A program made the position numbers and the translations under genes. 64,000 bases of DNA from Giardia muris (lineage: Eukaryota > Fornicata > Diplomonadida > Hexamitidae): the NCBI GenBank assembly GCA_006247105.1, contig CM016925.1, positions 434,001-498,000 on the forward strand, in the 5' to 3' direction. The notes beneath the pieces were generated by a model. It saw nothing but the letters and a program-made list of their open reading frames with translations. It did no database searches and had not been told where the DNA came from. Position 1 is the first letter of the stretch; every line of letters starts with the position of its first letter. Shown one piece after another: positions 1 to 8,456 of this stretch.

Positions 1-1689
1 GCCGCCGAAAAGGGGTTTCTTGAGATCGCCCAGAAGCTCGTGCAGCATGAGGCACATCTGAACTTAGAGGATGGCCGGTCCGCTTTGATGGTTGCGGCCG
101 AGAACAAACACCCTAACATTGTGGCGGCCTTGGTTGGGCCCCAAGCTCGTCGTCGAGATAAGAATGGACGGACTGCATTGATGTATGCGGCCGAGTTTGA
201 TTGCCCCAGTATAGTCCCAGCCCTGTTAGACCAGGAGGTGGGCTTCCAGGATAACCTTGGACGTACTGCCCTAATCATCGCCGTTCAATGTGGCGCTATT
301 GAGGTCGCTGATTTACTCCTGACGAAGGAGATCGGATATTCCGATGCCGAAGGGAAAACGGCACTCATGTACGCCCTCGCAAACGTACATCTCGACCTTG
401 CCAGCCGTATTCTTAAGCGCGACCTCGAGCTCAGTCTCAATGGGACGGATGGCTCTCTTTACAAGACCTCAGATTATAGTCACGTCGAATTCAAGGAGCT
501 TCGAAAGACGTCAAAGAAGGGCGAGAAGGCCATTGCCTTCGCTATTCGTGCCGGAAGTGTTGACCTCGTCCAGCAACTACTCCCATTCGAGAGCGATTGT
601 CGGCTCTCAGAAGACGTCACACCTCTTATGCTTGCAGTGGAGTGTGCCGCAGCAGAGATCATTTCGTTACTTGCACCTACGATGATGGGGATGCAGGATG
701 CACTTGGAACAACAGCCTTGATGTATGCCGCAAAGAATGGGATCAACGCAGCAATTCCTTGTCTGCTCCAGAAGGAAGGCCGGAAGGCTGATAAGAAGGG
801 CTGGACTGCACTCATGTATGCGGCTTCGATCGATAATGAGGAAGGAGTCGTATTACTCAAATCGACGGAGCGAGATATATTGACTCCAGAGGGTCAAGAT
901 GCCCTTTGGATTGCATGTGAGCGAGGGCATACGGCAGCAGCAAGGCAGCTGGCGAGTGAGTCGGTAACGTCAAAGCAACAGTCAACAAACACGACTGCAT
1001 TAATGATGGCGGCACGGATGGGAAATAATGAAATTGTCCGCTTCCTTGCACCGTGGCAAGCCGGACAGCAGGATAACGAGGGGATGACTGCACTTATGCA
1101 TGCTGCGGCGAATGGAAATGCGCTTGGGGCGAATCTGTTATTATCGAAAGAGAAGCATCTCCGAGACAATACCGGGATGACGGCTTTGATGCATGCTGCT
1201 GCCAATGGATCACTTATGGCTCACTCCATAAATCCTTGCGTCCAGTTCCTAGTGGGTTCCGAGCTTCTCTTGAAGGATAAGAATGGGTACACTGCTTTAA
1301 TTCATGCGGTTCATAATGATAACTCACCAGTCTATTCCATTCTTTCGGGAGAGGTGCATCTGCGCGACCGAGAGGGTCTCGACGCATATAGTCATGCGCT
1401 CCTCACGAAGAGTAACTATGTTGACGCCCTATCAGAGGTGTATGGACGAGCGTACATTGGTGGGCCGCGTACCCTTCGCCTTTTCATCAGGTGGCTTCCG
1501 GCAATCGTCAAGGACTCTCTGGACGAAGAGTTCCGTAAGAAACAGGGGTATTATGCTCTCCTCATGGATGTCTTCTTCCGATTGATCTATGATGATCTGG
1601 ATAGTAACGTGGCGCCCAAGGAACACGTACTACTGGTGCTTTCTCAGTTCTTACGTCTCGATTCTCCTGGAGACCTTTTCCCAGAGTGA
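1..1689 (+). CDS. Ankyrin-repeat protein (protein 21.1 type), 5' partial
   Basis: The frame is open from the first base of the window and no ATG precedes the repeats, so the gene begins to the left. A start at position 40 would be GTG inside a repeat and is not credible. About fifteen ankyrin repeats are visible, most built round a T-A-L-M-x-A-A core followed by a helix ending in LL and a short D-x-x-G linker. The last 100 or so residues are not repeats; they are a helical region with L-R-L-F-I-R-W-L and F-L-R-L-D. This matches the large Giardia family of ankyrin proteins without a kinase domain, which are thought to be scaffolds. A kinase domain could lie outside the window. The 3' end faces the next gene with 13 bp between stops. 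Confidence 0.85.
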   Translation, partial: AAEKGFLEIAQKLVQHEAHLNLEDGRSALMVAAENKHPNIVAALVGPQARRRDKNGRTALMYAAEFDCPSIVPALLDQEVGFQDNLGRTALIIAVQCGAIEVADLLLTKEIGYSDAEGKTALMYALANVHLDLASRILKRDLELSLNGTDGSLYKTSDYSHVEFKELRKTSKKGEKAIAFAIRAGSVDLVQQLLPFESDCRLSEDVTPLMLAVECAAAEIISLLAPTMMGMQDALGTTALMYAAKNGINAAIPCLLQKEGRKADKKGWTALMYAASIDNEEGVVLLKSTERDILTPEGQDALWIACERGHTAAARQLASESVTSKQQSTNTTALMMAARMGNNEIVRFLAPWQAGQQDNEGMTALMHAAANGNALGANLLLSKEKHLRDNTGMTALMHAAANGSLMAHSINPCVQFLVGSELLLKDKNGYTALIHAVHNDNSPVYSILSGEVHLRDREGLDAYSHALLTKSNYVDALSEVYGRAYIGGPRTLRLFIRWLPAIVKDSLDEEFRKKQGYYALLMDVFFRLIYDDLDSNVAPKEHVLLVLSQFLRLDSPGDLFPE

Positions 1690-1702
1690 CCTCAAACGCA
1701 AG

Positions 1703-2512
1703 CTATACCGACTCTAGAAGAGTCGCATTCAACAGGTGCCAAACCTTATCCATATACCCGACTTCGGTGATGCGTTTGCGATCCTCAACGGTCAATTCGG
1801 TCAAGGGTAAGGTTCCCACTTGGTGTGTTAAGACAAGAAGGATGGCAAGCTTCAGATGGCGTGGCAGGACGGTCGCAATGAACTTGGCGCGGGTTTGGGT
1901 GTGCTCATGTAGGGCTATAATTTGCGCACAACGTAAGATGGTGCTAATGGCTGTCATACTCACTGGGAGAGGATTGAGACATTTCAAGTCTGGGACTCCT
2001 TCCAATCTCATCGAGAAGTTGGTTGTACCTAAACTGAAAAGGAGTTGATTGGCCATGGCCGTGATGGTCGGGTGAATAGAGACCTCATCAATTCTAGTTG
2101 CTGTCAATAGATAACACCCACCCTCAGAGGTTCGATACATGCGAAGATCAATAAACAGTTGAAAGAGTCGTAAGAATGGGTATGGCACCAGCTCCGTTGT
2201 TAAGGCACAAAGAAGTTGCATATCAGGATATCGATACAACAATTCATCCAACCTCACTAGTAGTTCCGTGTTGATGTCAACGGCCTCGATGTTGGTTAGG
2301 AGGATAACCGCCGCCTTTTCTCCGGCCAGCTTCTCTCTCAATTGGTCGGTAATCGTACTATTCAAGGACAGTATGTAAAGCTCTCGTTCAGGCCCGTCAT
2401 TTGGCTTGCATGCTGTCCGTGCAAACATCTCAGCGTCCCGCTGCCCATGTTCTCGTACCCTTAGGAGGGCGTGCAACCTACTACTGGTCACTACCGTAAG
2501 AAGAGTATCCAT
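1703..2512 (-). CDS. Hypothetical protein, 269 aa, weak AAA+/ORC-like look
   Basis: Not recognised with confidence. The start is an ATG at 2512 with an A-rich context, and the frame runs unbroken to a stop 13 bp from the ankyrin gene. Residues about 60-115 contain a hydrophobic strand (A-V-I-L-L-T-N-I-E) and then a helix and strand. This resembles the Walker B to sensor-1 stretch of origin-recognition AAA+ proteins, but without the DE pair. No Walker A loop is visible. The rest is alpha-helical with many leucines. It could be a degenerate ORC4/ORC5-like subunit or an unrelated helical protein. A profile search would be decisive. No signal peptide or membrane span is seen. Confidence 0.6.
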   Translation of the reverse strand: MDTLLTVVTSSRLHALLRVREHGQRDAEMFARTACKPNDGPERELYILSLNSTITDQLREKLAGEKAAVILLTNIEAVDINTELLVRLDELLYRYPDMQLLCALTTELVPYPFLRLFQLFIDLRMYRTSEGGCYLLTATRIDEVSIHPTITAMANQLLFSLGTTNFSMRLEGVPDLKCLNPLPVSMTAISTILRCAQIIALHEHTQTRAKFIATVLPRHLKLAILLVLTHQVGTLPLTELTVEDRKRITEVGYMDKVWHLLNATLLESV

Positions 2513-2805
2513 TGTGCTTGAGGAAATCCTTTTGTTCTCCTCCCCTCAGACCTTTCTCTATAGTCCTTCCATACACTCATTCACATCAAGACACATCAAG
2601 ATAGGTTCCTAGTCATTCTTCTTTGATCTTATGAAAGCAGTTTGTACTCACATGGATGGATATAGCCCTGTTCCAGTGCCCTTCGACTGGTTTCTTGCTC
2701 CTCGAAGCCTTAGGCCCAAGTCTTTAGGCTCCTACCCCGTCCACCTTCACCCTTCTCCTCTTTCATGCCGGTGCGCGCGTTAAAGAACCGGAATTCTAAA
2801 AAAAG
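2513..2805. other. Divergent intergenic region, 293 bp
   Basis: This separates two divergently transcribed genes and is long for this window. I see no tRNA, repeat or coding signal. The last bases before 2806 are A-rich, the usual initiator-like pattern here. Confidence 0.4.
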
Positions 2806-4605
2806 ATGCCATTGGAGGAGTGGGAGCTTCCAAGCGAGTACTATGAAGACAACCCGACCATCATGGGAGAGACCCTGTTGGGTTCTGTCTTCTTCGCGAT
2901 CCGCAAGAGCGACGGGAAGGACGTCCTCGTGAAGCGTATCAACCTCTCGGAGATCGAGCGCCAGCATTGGACAGATCTGCGCGACAGGTACCGCGAAGCA
3001 TCCAACCTCTCACACCCCCGCCTGGTCCAGTACTACGACGCACACCTCGACGAGGACTCAGCCGCCCTCTTTGTTGAGTCGGAGCAGTACCCCATTGGAG
3101 ATACCCTTGAGGCCCGTCTCAACGCCCACAAAGGCGCGAAACAGCGCTTCCCCGAGGAGGACATGTGGTCTCTCGCGGCCCAGGTCGGAGACGCCCTCGC
3201 ATACCTTCACGATCAAATCCCAGCCGTCATCCATGCGGACCTCCGCCCCGTGAATATCGTCTACTTGGATGACGACTCGCTCAAGCTGGTGGACTACTGC
3301 GCCGGCCGCACCTTCTCCAACCTTGGTCTCATCAAAGGGCATCGCTTCATGTACATCGCCCCCGAGATTTGTAATGAGATGGACTATGACGCTAAGGTCG
3401 ACACGTGGTCTCTGGGTTGTATCCTTCACTACATGTATAAGCCGGGGTCGATCGGAATCATTGAGTCGTCCAATCTCCAGGCGGACCCGGAGCTTATCTT
3501 GCGCGGATGCACTGAGCGTATGGCAAACCTCATCACCCAATGCCTCCGCTTCAACCCGCGGCGCCGCTTCTCCGCCAGTCAAGTGATCCACGACTACAAG
3601 GTGGGCATGGTCCTCACGAGCATCATCCGAAACAAGGACCATGTCGTTGTCGAGCAGCCTCTCGCCTCGACGCGCACGCTCCGAGCCACGTCGCCAACGC
3701 TGGGCTCCAGGGGCACGACTGCCCTGATGTACACTAGCAGCACGCTTGGCGGGACAAAGGCCATGGCGCGCTCGAGATCGACTCTGAAGGCGCAAACCCT
3801 TGCAGATACCATTCAGAACCCGCCCTCGGAGACCAAGCTCATTGAAGCCATTCAGAACTATGACGAGGCAGGCGTACGGGCTAATATCGGGAGTATCACA
3901 AATGACAATGCCTCCGGCATCCTACAGTCGGCGATTAACAGGGATCGCCATACCCTGATCCCCATGCTCGTATCGTACATGCTCGAGAACAAGATTGACG
4001 TGGCCGTCAGCGCTCGGGAAGGAAAGAAGGCGTTCAATGAGACGAACCTCATGCGAGCCGCCGAGTCCGGGGATCTTGACGGTGTCCGCGCGTACCTGCA
4101 CGAATCCGGTCAGATCTTTAATGGGAGGACGGCTCTGATGCGTGCAGCAAACCGCGGCTTTGAGGAGTGCGTCGGACTCCTTCTCTGTGAGCTTGGCTGT
4201 CGTGGGAGCACGGGTGAGACTGCACTGATGTACGCCTCGACGCATGGACATTATAATTGTGCTCGCATCCTTCACTGCGAAGCGGGAATCCAGAATCGTT
4301 ATGGCGGAACCGCTCTGATGCAGGCCTCCATCAACGGCCACGAGGAGATCGTCAAGCTCCTCCATTCCCGTGAGTGTAAGAAAAAGACAGAGGCCAACTC
4401 TCCTTGGGGTGAGGGCTGGACGGCACTCATGCTCGCCGTCTATTCGGCCCGTCCGAACATCGTTAAGATTCTGAGGACGTCGGAGGCGAACCTGAGGAAT
4501 GGAGAGTCCCACACGGCGCACAAGATCGCGCGACGCCTCATCGACAAGGAGACGAGGCCACAACAGATCCAGAACCTCCAGGAGTGCATCAACCTGCTGG
4601 AGTAA
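2806..4605 (+). CDS. NEK-like protein kinase with C-terminal ankyrin repeats, atypical catalytic motifs
   Basis: Residues about 15-275 form a kinase fold and residues about 350-590 carry ankyrin repeats (T-A-L-M cores). This is the architecture of the expanded Giardia NEK family. Lys43 (VLVKRI) and Glu64 fit the ATP-binding Lys/Glu pair. The catalytic loop reads HAD (143-145) in place of HRD and has Arg where the loop Lys is expected. The DFG motif reads DYC (163-165). APE (185-187) is intact. The glycine-rich loop is degenerate. Because the catalytic Asp and metal Asp remain, activity cannot be excluded, but many family members are considered pseudokinases acting as scaffolds. The ATG follows an A-rich stretch (AAAAAAAG). 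The TAA stop lies inside a perfect AGTAAAC polyadenylation signal. Confidence 0.9.
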   Translation: MPLEEWELPSEYYEDNPTIMGETLLGSVFFAIRKSDGKDVLVKRINLSEIERQHWTDLRDRYREASNLSHPRLVQYYDAHLDEDSAALFVESEQYPIGDTLEARLNAHKGAKQRFPEEDMWSLAAQVGDALAYLHDQIPAVIHADLRPVNIVYLDDDSLKLVDYCAGRTFSNLGLIKGHRFMYIAPEICNEMDYDAKVDTWSLGCILHYMYKPGSIGIIESSNLQADPELILRGCTERMANLITQCLRFNPRRRFSASQVIHDYKVGMVLTSIIRNKDHVVVEQPLASTRTLRATSPTLGSRGTTALMYTSSTLGGTKAMARSRSTLKAQTLADTIQNPPSETKLIEAIQNYDEAGVRANIGSITNDNASGILQSAINRDRHTLIPMLVSYMLENKIDVAVSAREGKKAFNETNLMRAAESGDLDGVRAYLHESGQIFNGRTALMRAANRGFEECVGLLLCELGCRGSTGETALMYASTHGHYNCARILHCEAGIQNRYGGTALMQASINGHEEIVKLLHSRECKKKTEANSPWGEGWTALMLAVYSARPNIVKILRTSEANLRNGESHTAHKIARRLIDKETRPQQIQNLQECINLLE

Positions 4606-4607
4606 AC
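4601..4607 (+). terminator. Polyadenylation signal AGTAAAC
   Basis: This is a perfect AGTRAAY match that includes the stop codon of the NEK-ankyrin gene. A convergent gene ends 15 bp further on. Confidence 0.8.
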
Positions 4608-4621
4608 AAGGGCGTTCATCA

Positions 4622-6163
4622 TCATTCCGTCTGGCATGCCCCCACGATCTGGGCGTCGCTATCGAGGTTCGGGTTCTTGTCCCATAGCACAGTCGTTTGC
4701 AACTGGTCTGCAGCCCCCTCAAGATCTAGGACACTCGGGTGACAAGTGTACATATCGCTGACGCAAATGTGATCATCGCCAAGGATGCTATTGCTCTCGA
4801 ACGTTTGCCGGACGTCACGACGATGATTCATGACAGGGACCATCTTGAGCGCACCAAAGGTGACGACGGCCATCGTCACGTACTGCTCGTAGGCGACCGC
4901 CGTCTCCTGAAGCGCGCTCATGTTGATCGCCATCGAGCACCGGTTCTGCATGAAGGTCTTCACGGGTGGAGCGGGGGCCATGACATCAGGCAACGATAAG
5001 CTCCTATGTAATGGCCGTGACTTCCGTGAACTCCGACTGGTTATGACGCTGCATGCCGAGCGAAGCTGTGATTGATGTATCCGAAGGGTCGAGGATGGGT
5101 AATGATAATAGGTTTGAAGAAGTAGAAGGCACCGGTCGAGTCCCCGTTGGTAACGGACCCTTTGCGCGTGTGCACTAAACAACTCGTCATGTTTCGTCCC
5201 AACAAGAATGACGATCCGGCTCGGAAGGATGGCAAGGTAGATAAAGCGTTCATCTAGAGCATACCTCCCACGACAGGAGGGTAACAAGGTCCCCGGGGTG
5301 ACGATCTTCGGAACGATGAGGTCCGACATATGCTCGTTATATGCAGCTAACCGAAACAAGGGGGCGCGGCCATGCTGTTCCGATGGGGATGGACATCGGA
5401 CAAGGTTCGAGTTCTTCACGTCCTGAATTGCTGAGTCCAAGGCTGATCCTTGCTCAACTGGAATCAAATCATACACACGATTCTGTCTCGCAACCTCCGC
5501 CGCCAGCTGTGCGGCATGGACGTCGACATGGCGGGTCCGCCACCAGCTGACCAACCGAAAGATAAATCCTGTGTTCGGCGAGATGACTCCACGACATGCA
5601 CGGACATGGCAATAGGCGTCCTCATACTTCAGGTCGTTCGCCCACATCAGATATGCAATCACAATGCATGCAGAACGGGAGACGCCTTGATGGCAATGTA
5701 CAAGAACCCGCTTACCCGCCTGACGTGCTTTGTGGATGAAGTCAATGGTCTCGAGAAAGAGGAAGTCGACATTCTCGGCGCCATTGTCCTTCAGTGATAA
5801 CCCCAGGTACTTGAGCCCACGGTTCTCGAAGGGCCTCTCGGGATACTCGTAGCAGCAGTTGATCACGTGCGTGATCCCGGCCGCCCGCAACTTCTCGTAA
5901 TCGTTCGCCACCACCAACGACGAGAGATATAGAAAGTCCGTCACCCGTGACAAGACACATTCGAAGTGCTGAATTTTTCGGGCCTTCTCATCCGAGAGGG
6001 TCGGGTGTGCTGTGGTCTCCACTCGGCACGTCGGGAGGGCCAGGTTGAGAATCGGTTTCGAAGCGAGAGGTTTCGTCTCCAGCCGTTCAAGCTCTGTTGG
6101 GAACGTTGTAGTGATGAAATCCGTACTATCCTCACTACTGTCGAGGAAAGTCGAGTGATTCAT
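4622..6163 (-). CDS. Dual-specificity phosphatase with gelsolin-like C-terminal region (MKP1-like)
   Basis: Residues about 65-200 form a dual-specificity phosphatase domain. The signature loop HCHQGVSRS places nucleophile Cys157 and Arg163 correctly, and Asp126 is a good general acid. An N-terminal tail of about 65 residues is Ser/Thr-rich. Residues about 275-365 (starting L-F-R-L-A, then V-P-K, a strand with I-V-I-L-V-G, and a helix) resemble the gelsolin-like segment that follows the phosphatase in plant MKP1. I draw that from memory of family architecture, so it needs checking. The last 120 residues have no recognisable domain. The likely role is dephosphorylation of a MAP kinase; a MAPK15-like kinase is encoded elsewhere in the window at 49248-50327. 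The ATG follows AAATAA. Confidence 0.85.
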   Translation of the reverse strand: MNHSTFLDSSEDSTDFITTTFPTELERLETKPLASKPILNLALPTCRVETTAHPTLSDEKARKIQHFECVLSRVTDFLYLSSLVVANDYEKLRAAGITHVINCCYEYPERPFENRGLKYLGLSLKDNGAENVDFLFLETIDFIHKARQAGKRVLVHCHQGVSRSACIVIAYLMWANDLKYEDAYCHVRACRGVISPNTGFIFRLVSWWRTRHVDVHAAQLAAEVARQNRVYDLIPVEQGSALDSAIQDVKNSNLVRCPSPSEQHGRAPLFRLAAYNEHMSDLIVPKIVTPGTLLPSCRGRYALDERFIYLAILPSRIVILVGTKHDELFSAHAQRVRYQRGLDRCLLLLQTYYHYPSSTLRIHQSQLRSACSVITSRSSRKSRPLHRSLSLPDVMAPAPPVKTFMQNRCSMAINMSALQETAVAYEQYVTMAVVTFGALKMVPVMNHRRDVRQTFESNSILGDDHICVSDMYTCHPSVLDLEGAADQLQTTVLWDKNPNLDSDAQIVGACQTE

Positions 6164-6557
6164 TTATTTCTGGAAGGGCCGTTGCAGACACAGGAGCAGA
6201 CATCGGTCCAGGCGAGCACAATGGCTCCAAGCGCATAGCAAAAGCAGGTCTTTGTGCGGCAGGGCATGAAATGGACTCCGCCCCGGGATGGACTTTTCGG
6301 GTAGGCCGAGGCTTGCGTGATGCCGTCGCATCAGGTGACAGCGCGGCTCGTAGCTGGCTCTTACCACCGGATCGTCTAATGGGTTTCGATGAGGGGATCC
6401 TCGGTCCAGTCCGATGAGTTTGAACTTATGGTTTTGATGACTTAAGCCCAGCTCCAACGAGAAGACTCATGAGCCCCGCCGCCTCCAAGCACATACTCGT
6501 GTCTCACGGTGCTGTGAGCGACGAAGTTTGCTTCTCCATTCCCTTTACTGGGGATGT
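6164..6557. other. Intergenic region, 394 bp, no gene seen
   Basis: Both flanking genes are on the minus strand. The longest frame (6164-6457, minus) starts with TTG and has no ATG or family resemblance. I see no tRNA arms. Near 6540-6550 the minus strand carries AGTAAAG, a one-base variant of the polyadenylation signal, placed for the DED1-like gene. Confidence 0.35.
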
Positions 6558-8453
6558 TTAATCCCACTCGACGTCGTACCGAGACTCCGCTTGGGGTGGA
6601 GGGCGTGCCTCCTCCTCCTCCTCGGGGTAGGGGGGTGAAGGGTTATCCTCGTAGGTGGTCGCAGGGGGCTTGTAGGTTCTCTTCGTGTCACCCCTCTTTC
6701 CGGAGAATCCTGAGAAGTCTCTTGGGATGACGGGACTCTTACTATAGTTGGAGATCGAGGGTCTGGGACGATATCCCGAGGAGCCACGCTTGTCAATGAC
6801 GTCGGGGACCTTCTGTTTGGCCTCGATCAATAGACGCTTAAGAGAGTCAATGACATGTCCAGGTGTCGTTGGGATTAAGAAGGTCGTTGAGAGACCAGTC
6901 GCTCCCGCGCGTCCTGTACGGCCAATCCGGTGGGTATACATGTCTATATCTCTAGGCATCTCAAAGTTAATCACATGTCTCACATTTCCAATATCCAGAC
7001 CACGTTGTGCGACATCTGTGGCAACTAGGACATGGGTCGTACCCGCCTTGAAGCGTTTCAGGTTTTCCTGTCTAACACGTTGATCGAGGTCTCCATGCAA
7101 TTCGGTAGTAGGGACATCATGGCCACGAAGGAAATCAACAACCGTGCTAACATCACGCTTAGTCTCCACGAAGATGAGGGTTAGGAACTGGGCAGACGGC
7201 TTGGTCTCTTCTGCCTCAATAAGGTCTCCAAGGCATTGCATTCGTGCCGTGAAGACCTCATGAATGTTCCCTGTGAACTTTTCGAAACGTTGTTCGATGG
7301 TATTCGTTGTTGACCCAACATGACCCACGTGGATATGAATAGCATCTTTTAGATATCGAGAAGCAAGGTTTTGAACGTTACGAGCAAAAGTTGCGGAGAA
7401 CATTAGGGTTTGTCTTTCACCGCAGGGAGGCATCTTATGGTTCTCGATTACCTTACGTATCTGAGGCTCGAAACCCATGTCCAGCATCCTATCAGCCTCA
7501 TCAAGCACAAGAAAACGAGTCCTATCAAGCCTAAGAGCACCTCGTTCAAGGAAGTCTTGTAATCTACCAGGGGTAGCGACGACGATATCTGCTCCAGCAC
7601 GAAGAAGCTTTTCTTGCTCACGTGACCCTTCGCCCCCATAAACTAATCTCACGGTAAGGCCTGTTTTGTAAGTCAACTGATACGCCACAAAGGTGATCTG
7701 TTGAGTAAGCTCTCTGACTGGTGCCATGACGATAGCAAGCGGGTAGCTACAACGTGTGGATGTCTCAGGAATAGGAAGGTCACACATCGAACCATTAAGG
7801 ATCTTGGTGATTACTGGCAAAAGGAAAGAGACGGTCTTTCCTGATCCCGTTTGCGAGGTTGCTAAGAGGTCACATCCTGCAAGGGCAAAGGGAATGGCAT
7901 GCATTTGAATTGGAGTAGGTAATTGATACTTCAATCGAAAGATATTCTGAGCAACAGTGTCGGGGACCTCATGCTGCTTAAAAGTCTCCTCATCATAGCG
8001 TTCAAATGCCTTAAGCGTGCCCTCCAACTCCTTATGCTCAGGTGGGACGATCACTTCAATCTTTGGTTGGGTTGCATTATCGGAGTAATCAATAGTCGTC
8101 TGGCGATTGACTGAGTCCTTGAAGAGGATGACGGTTGGCGGGGCCATCAATAGGTCAAAAGCTTGTGTCCTATTCTCTGAACGCCGTCCACGAGATGATC
8201 CAGAGTAGGACCCTCCGGAGAACTCCTGGTCCGATTTCGAGTGAAGTAGAAGGCCATCGTAGGAGCGTTCGGATGTCTCCCCAAAGGTACTGGAAGAACT
8301 AAGCACCGTAGGAGGAGTTGGAAGACTCTCTCCTGTTTGACTATTTGCGGTTGACTTGCTTGGTGAGACCTTGAGTCCGAAGCGATCGGAGGACGGTGAC
8401 CCCTCCATCTTGGGCGCCACCTTCCCCCTTTGTGAGGGCGGAACATAAGGCAT
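6558..8453 (-). CDS. DEAD-box RNA helicase, DED1/DDX3-like
   Basis: All superfamily 2 DEAD-box motifs are present: an aromatic-containing Q motif upstream of PTPIQ (179-183), motif I ATSQTGSGKT (198-207), PTREL-type Ia (APVREL), DEAD (318-321), SAT, and motif VI HRIGRTGRAG. The N-terminus begins Y-V-P-P-S and carries an S/G/R-rich stretch (SGGSYSGSSRGRR), both typical of DED1/DDX3, which unwinds 5' UTRs in translation initiation. The C-terminal tail is acidic and Pro/Tyr-rich. Giardia 5' UTRs are extremely short, so the substrate is a fair question. The gene lies 3 bp downstream of the stop of the UAP56-like gene on the same strand. Confidence 0.92.
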   Translation of the reverse strand: MPYVPPSQRGKVAPKMEGSPSSDRFGLKVSPSKSTANSQTGESLPTPPTVLSSSSTFGETSERSYDGLLLHSKSDQEFSGGSYSGSSRGRRSENRTQAFDLLMAPPTVILFKDSVNRQTTIDYSDNATQPKIEVIVPPEHKELEGTLKAFERYDEETFKQHEVPDTVAQNIFRLKYQLPTPIQMHAIPFALAGCDLLATSQTGSGKTVSFLLPVITKILNGSMCDLPIPETSTRCSYPLAIVMAPVRELTQQITFVAYQLTYKTGLTVRLVYGGEGSREQEKLLRAGADIVVATPGRLQDFLERGALRLDRTRFLVLDEADRMLDMGFEPQIRKVIENHKMPPCGERQTLMFSATFARNVQNLASRYLKDAIHIHVGHVGSTTNTIEQRFEKFTGNIHEVFTARMQCLGDLIEAEETKPSAQFLTLIFVETKRDVSTVVDFLRGHDVPTTELHGDLDQRVRQENLKRFKAGTTHVLVATDVAQRGLDIGNVRHVINFEMPRDIDMYTHRIGRTGRAGATGLSTTFLIPTTPGHVIDSLKRLLIEAKQKVPDVIDKRGSSGYRPRPSISNYSKSPVIPRDFSGFSGKRGDTKRTYKPPATTYEDNPSPPYPEEEEEARPPPQAESRYDVEWD

Positions 8454-8456
8454 CTC

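Noticed and set aside
3058..3795. 245-codon minus-strand frame in the NEK-ankyrin gene
   Set aside because: Antisense shadow; the plus strand encodes clear kinase motifs in this stretch.
6400..6450. Possible C/D-box snoRNA (TGATGA near 6436)
   Set aside because: No matching D box with terminal stem was found nearby.
6164..6457. 97-codon minus-strand frame
   Set aside because: Starts with TTG, has no ATG, no family resemblance and lies in a spacer.
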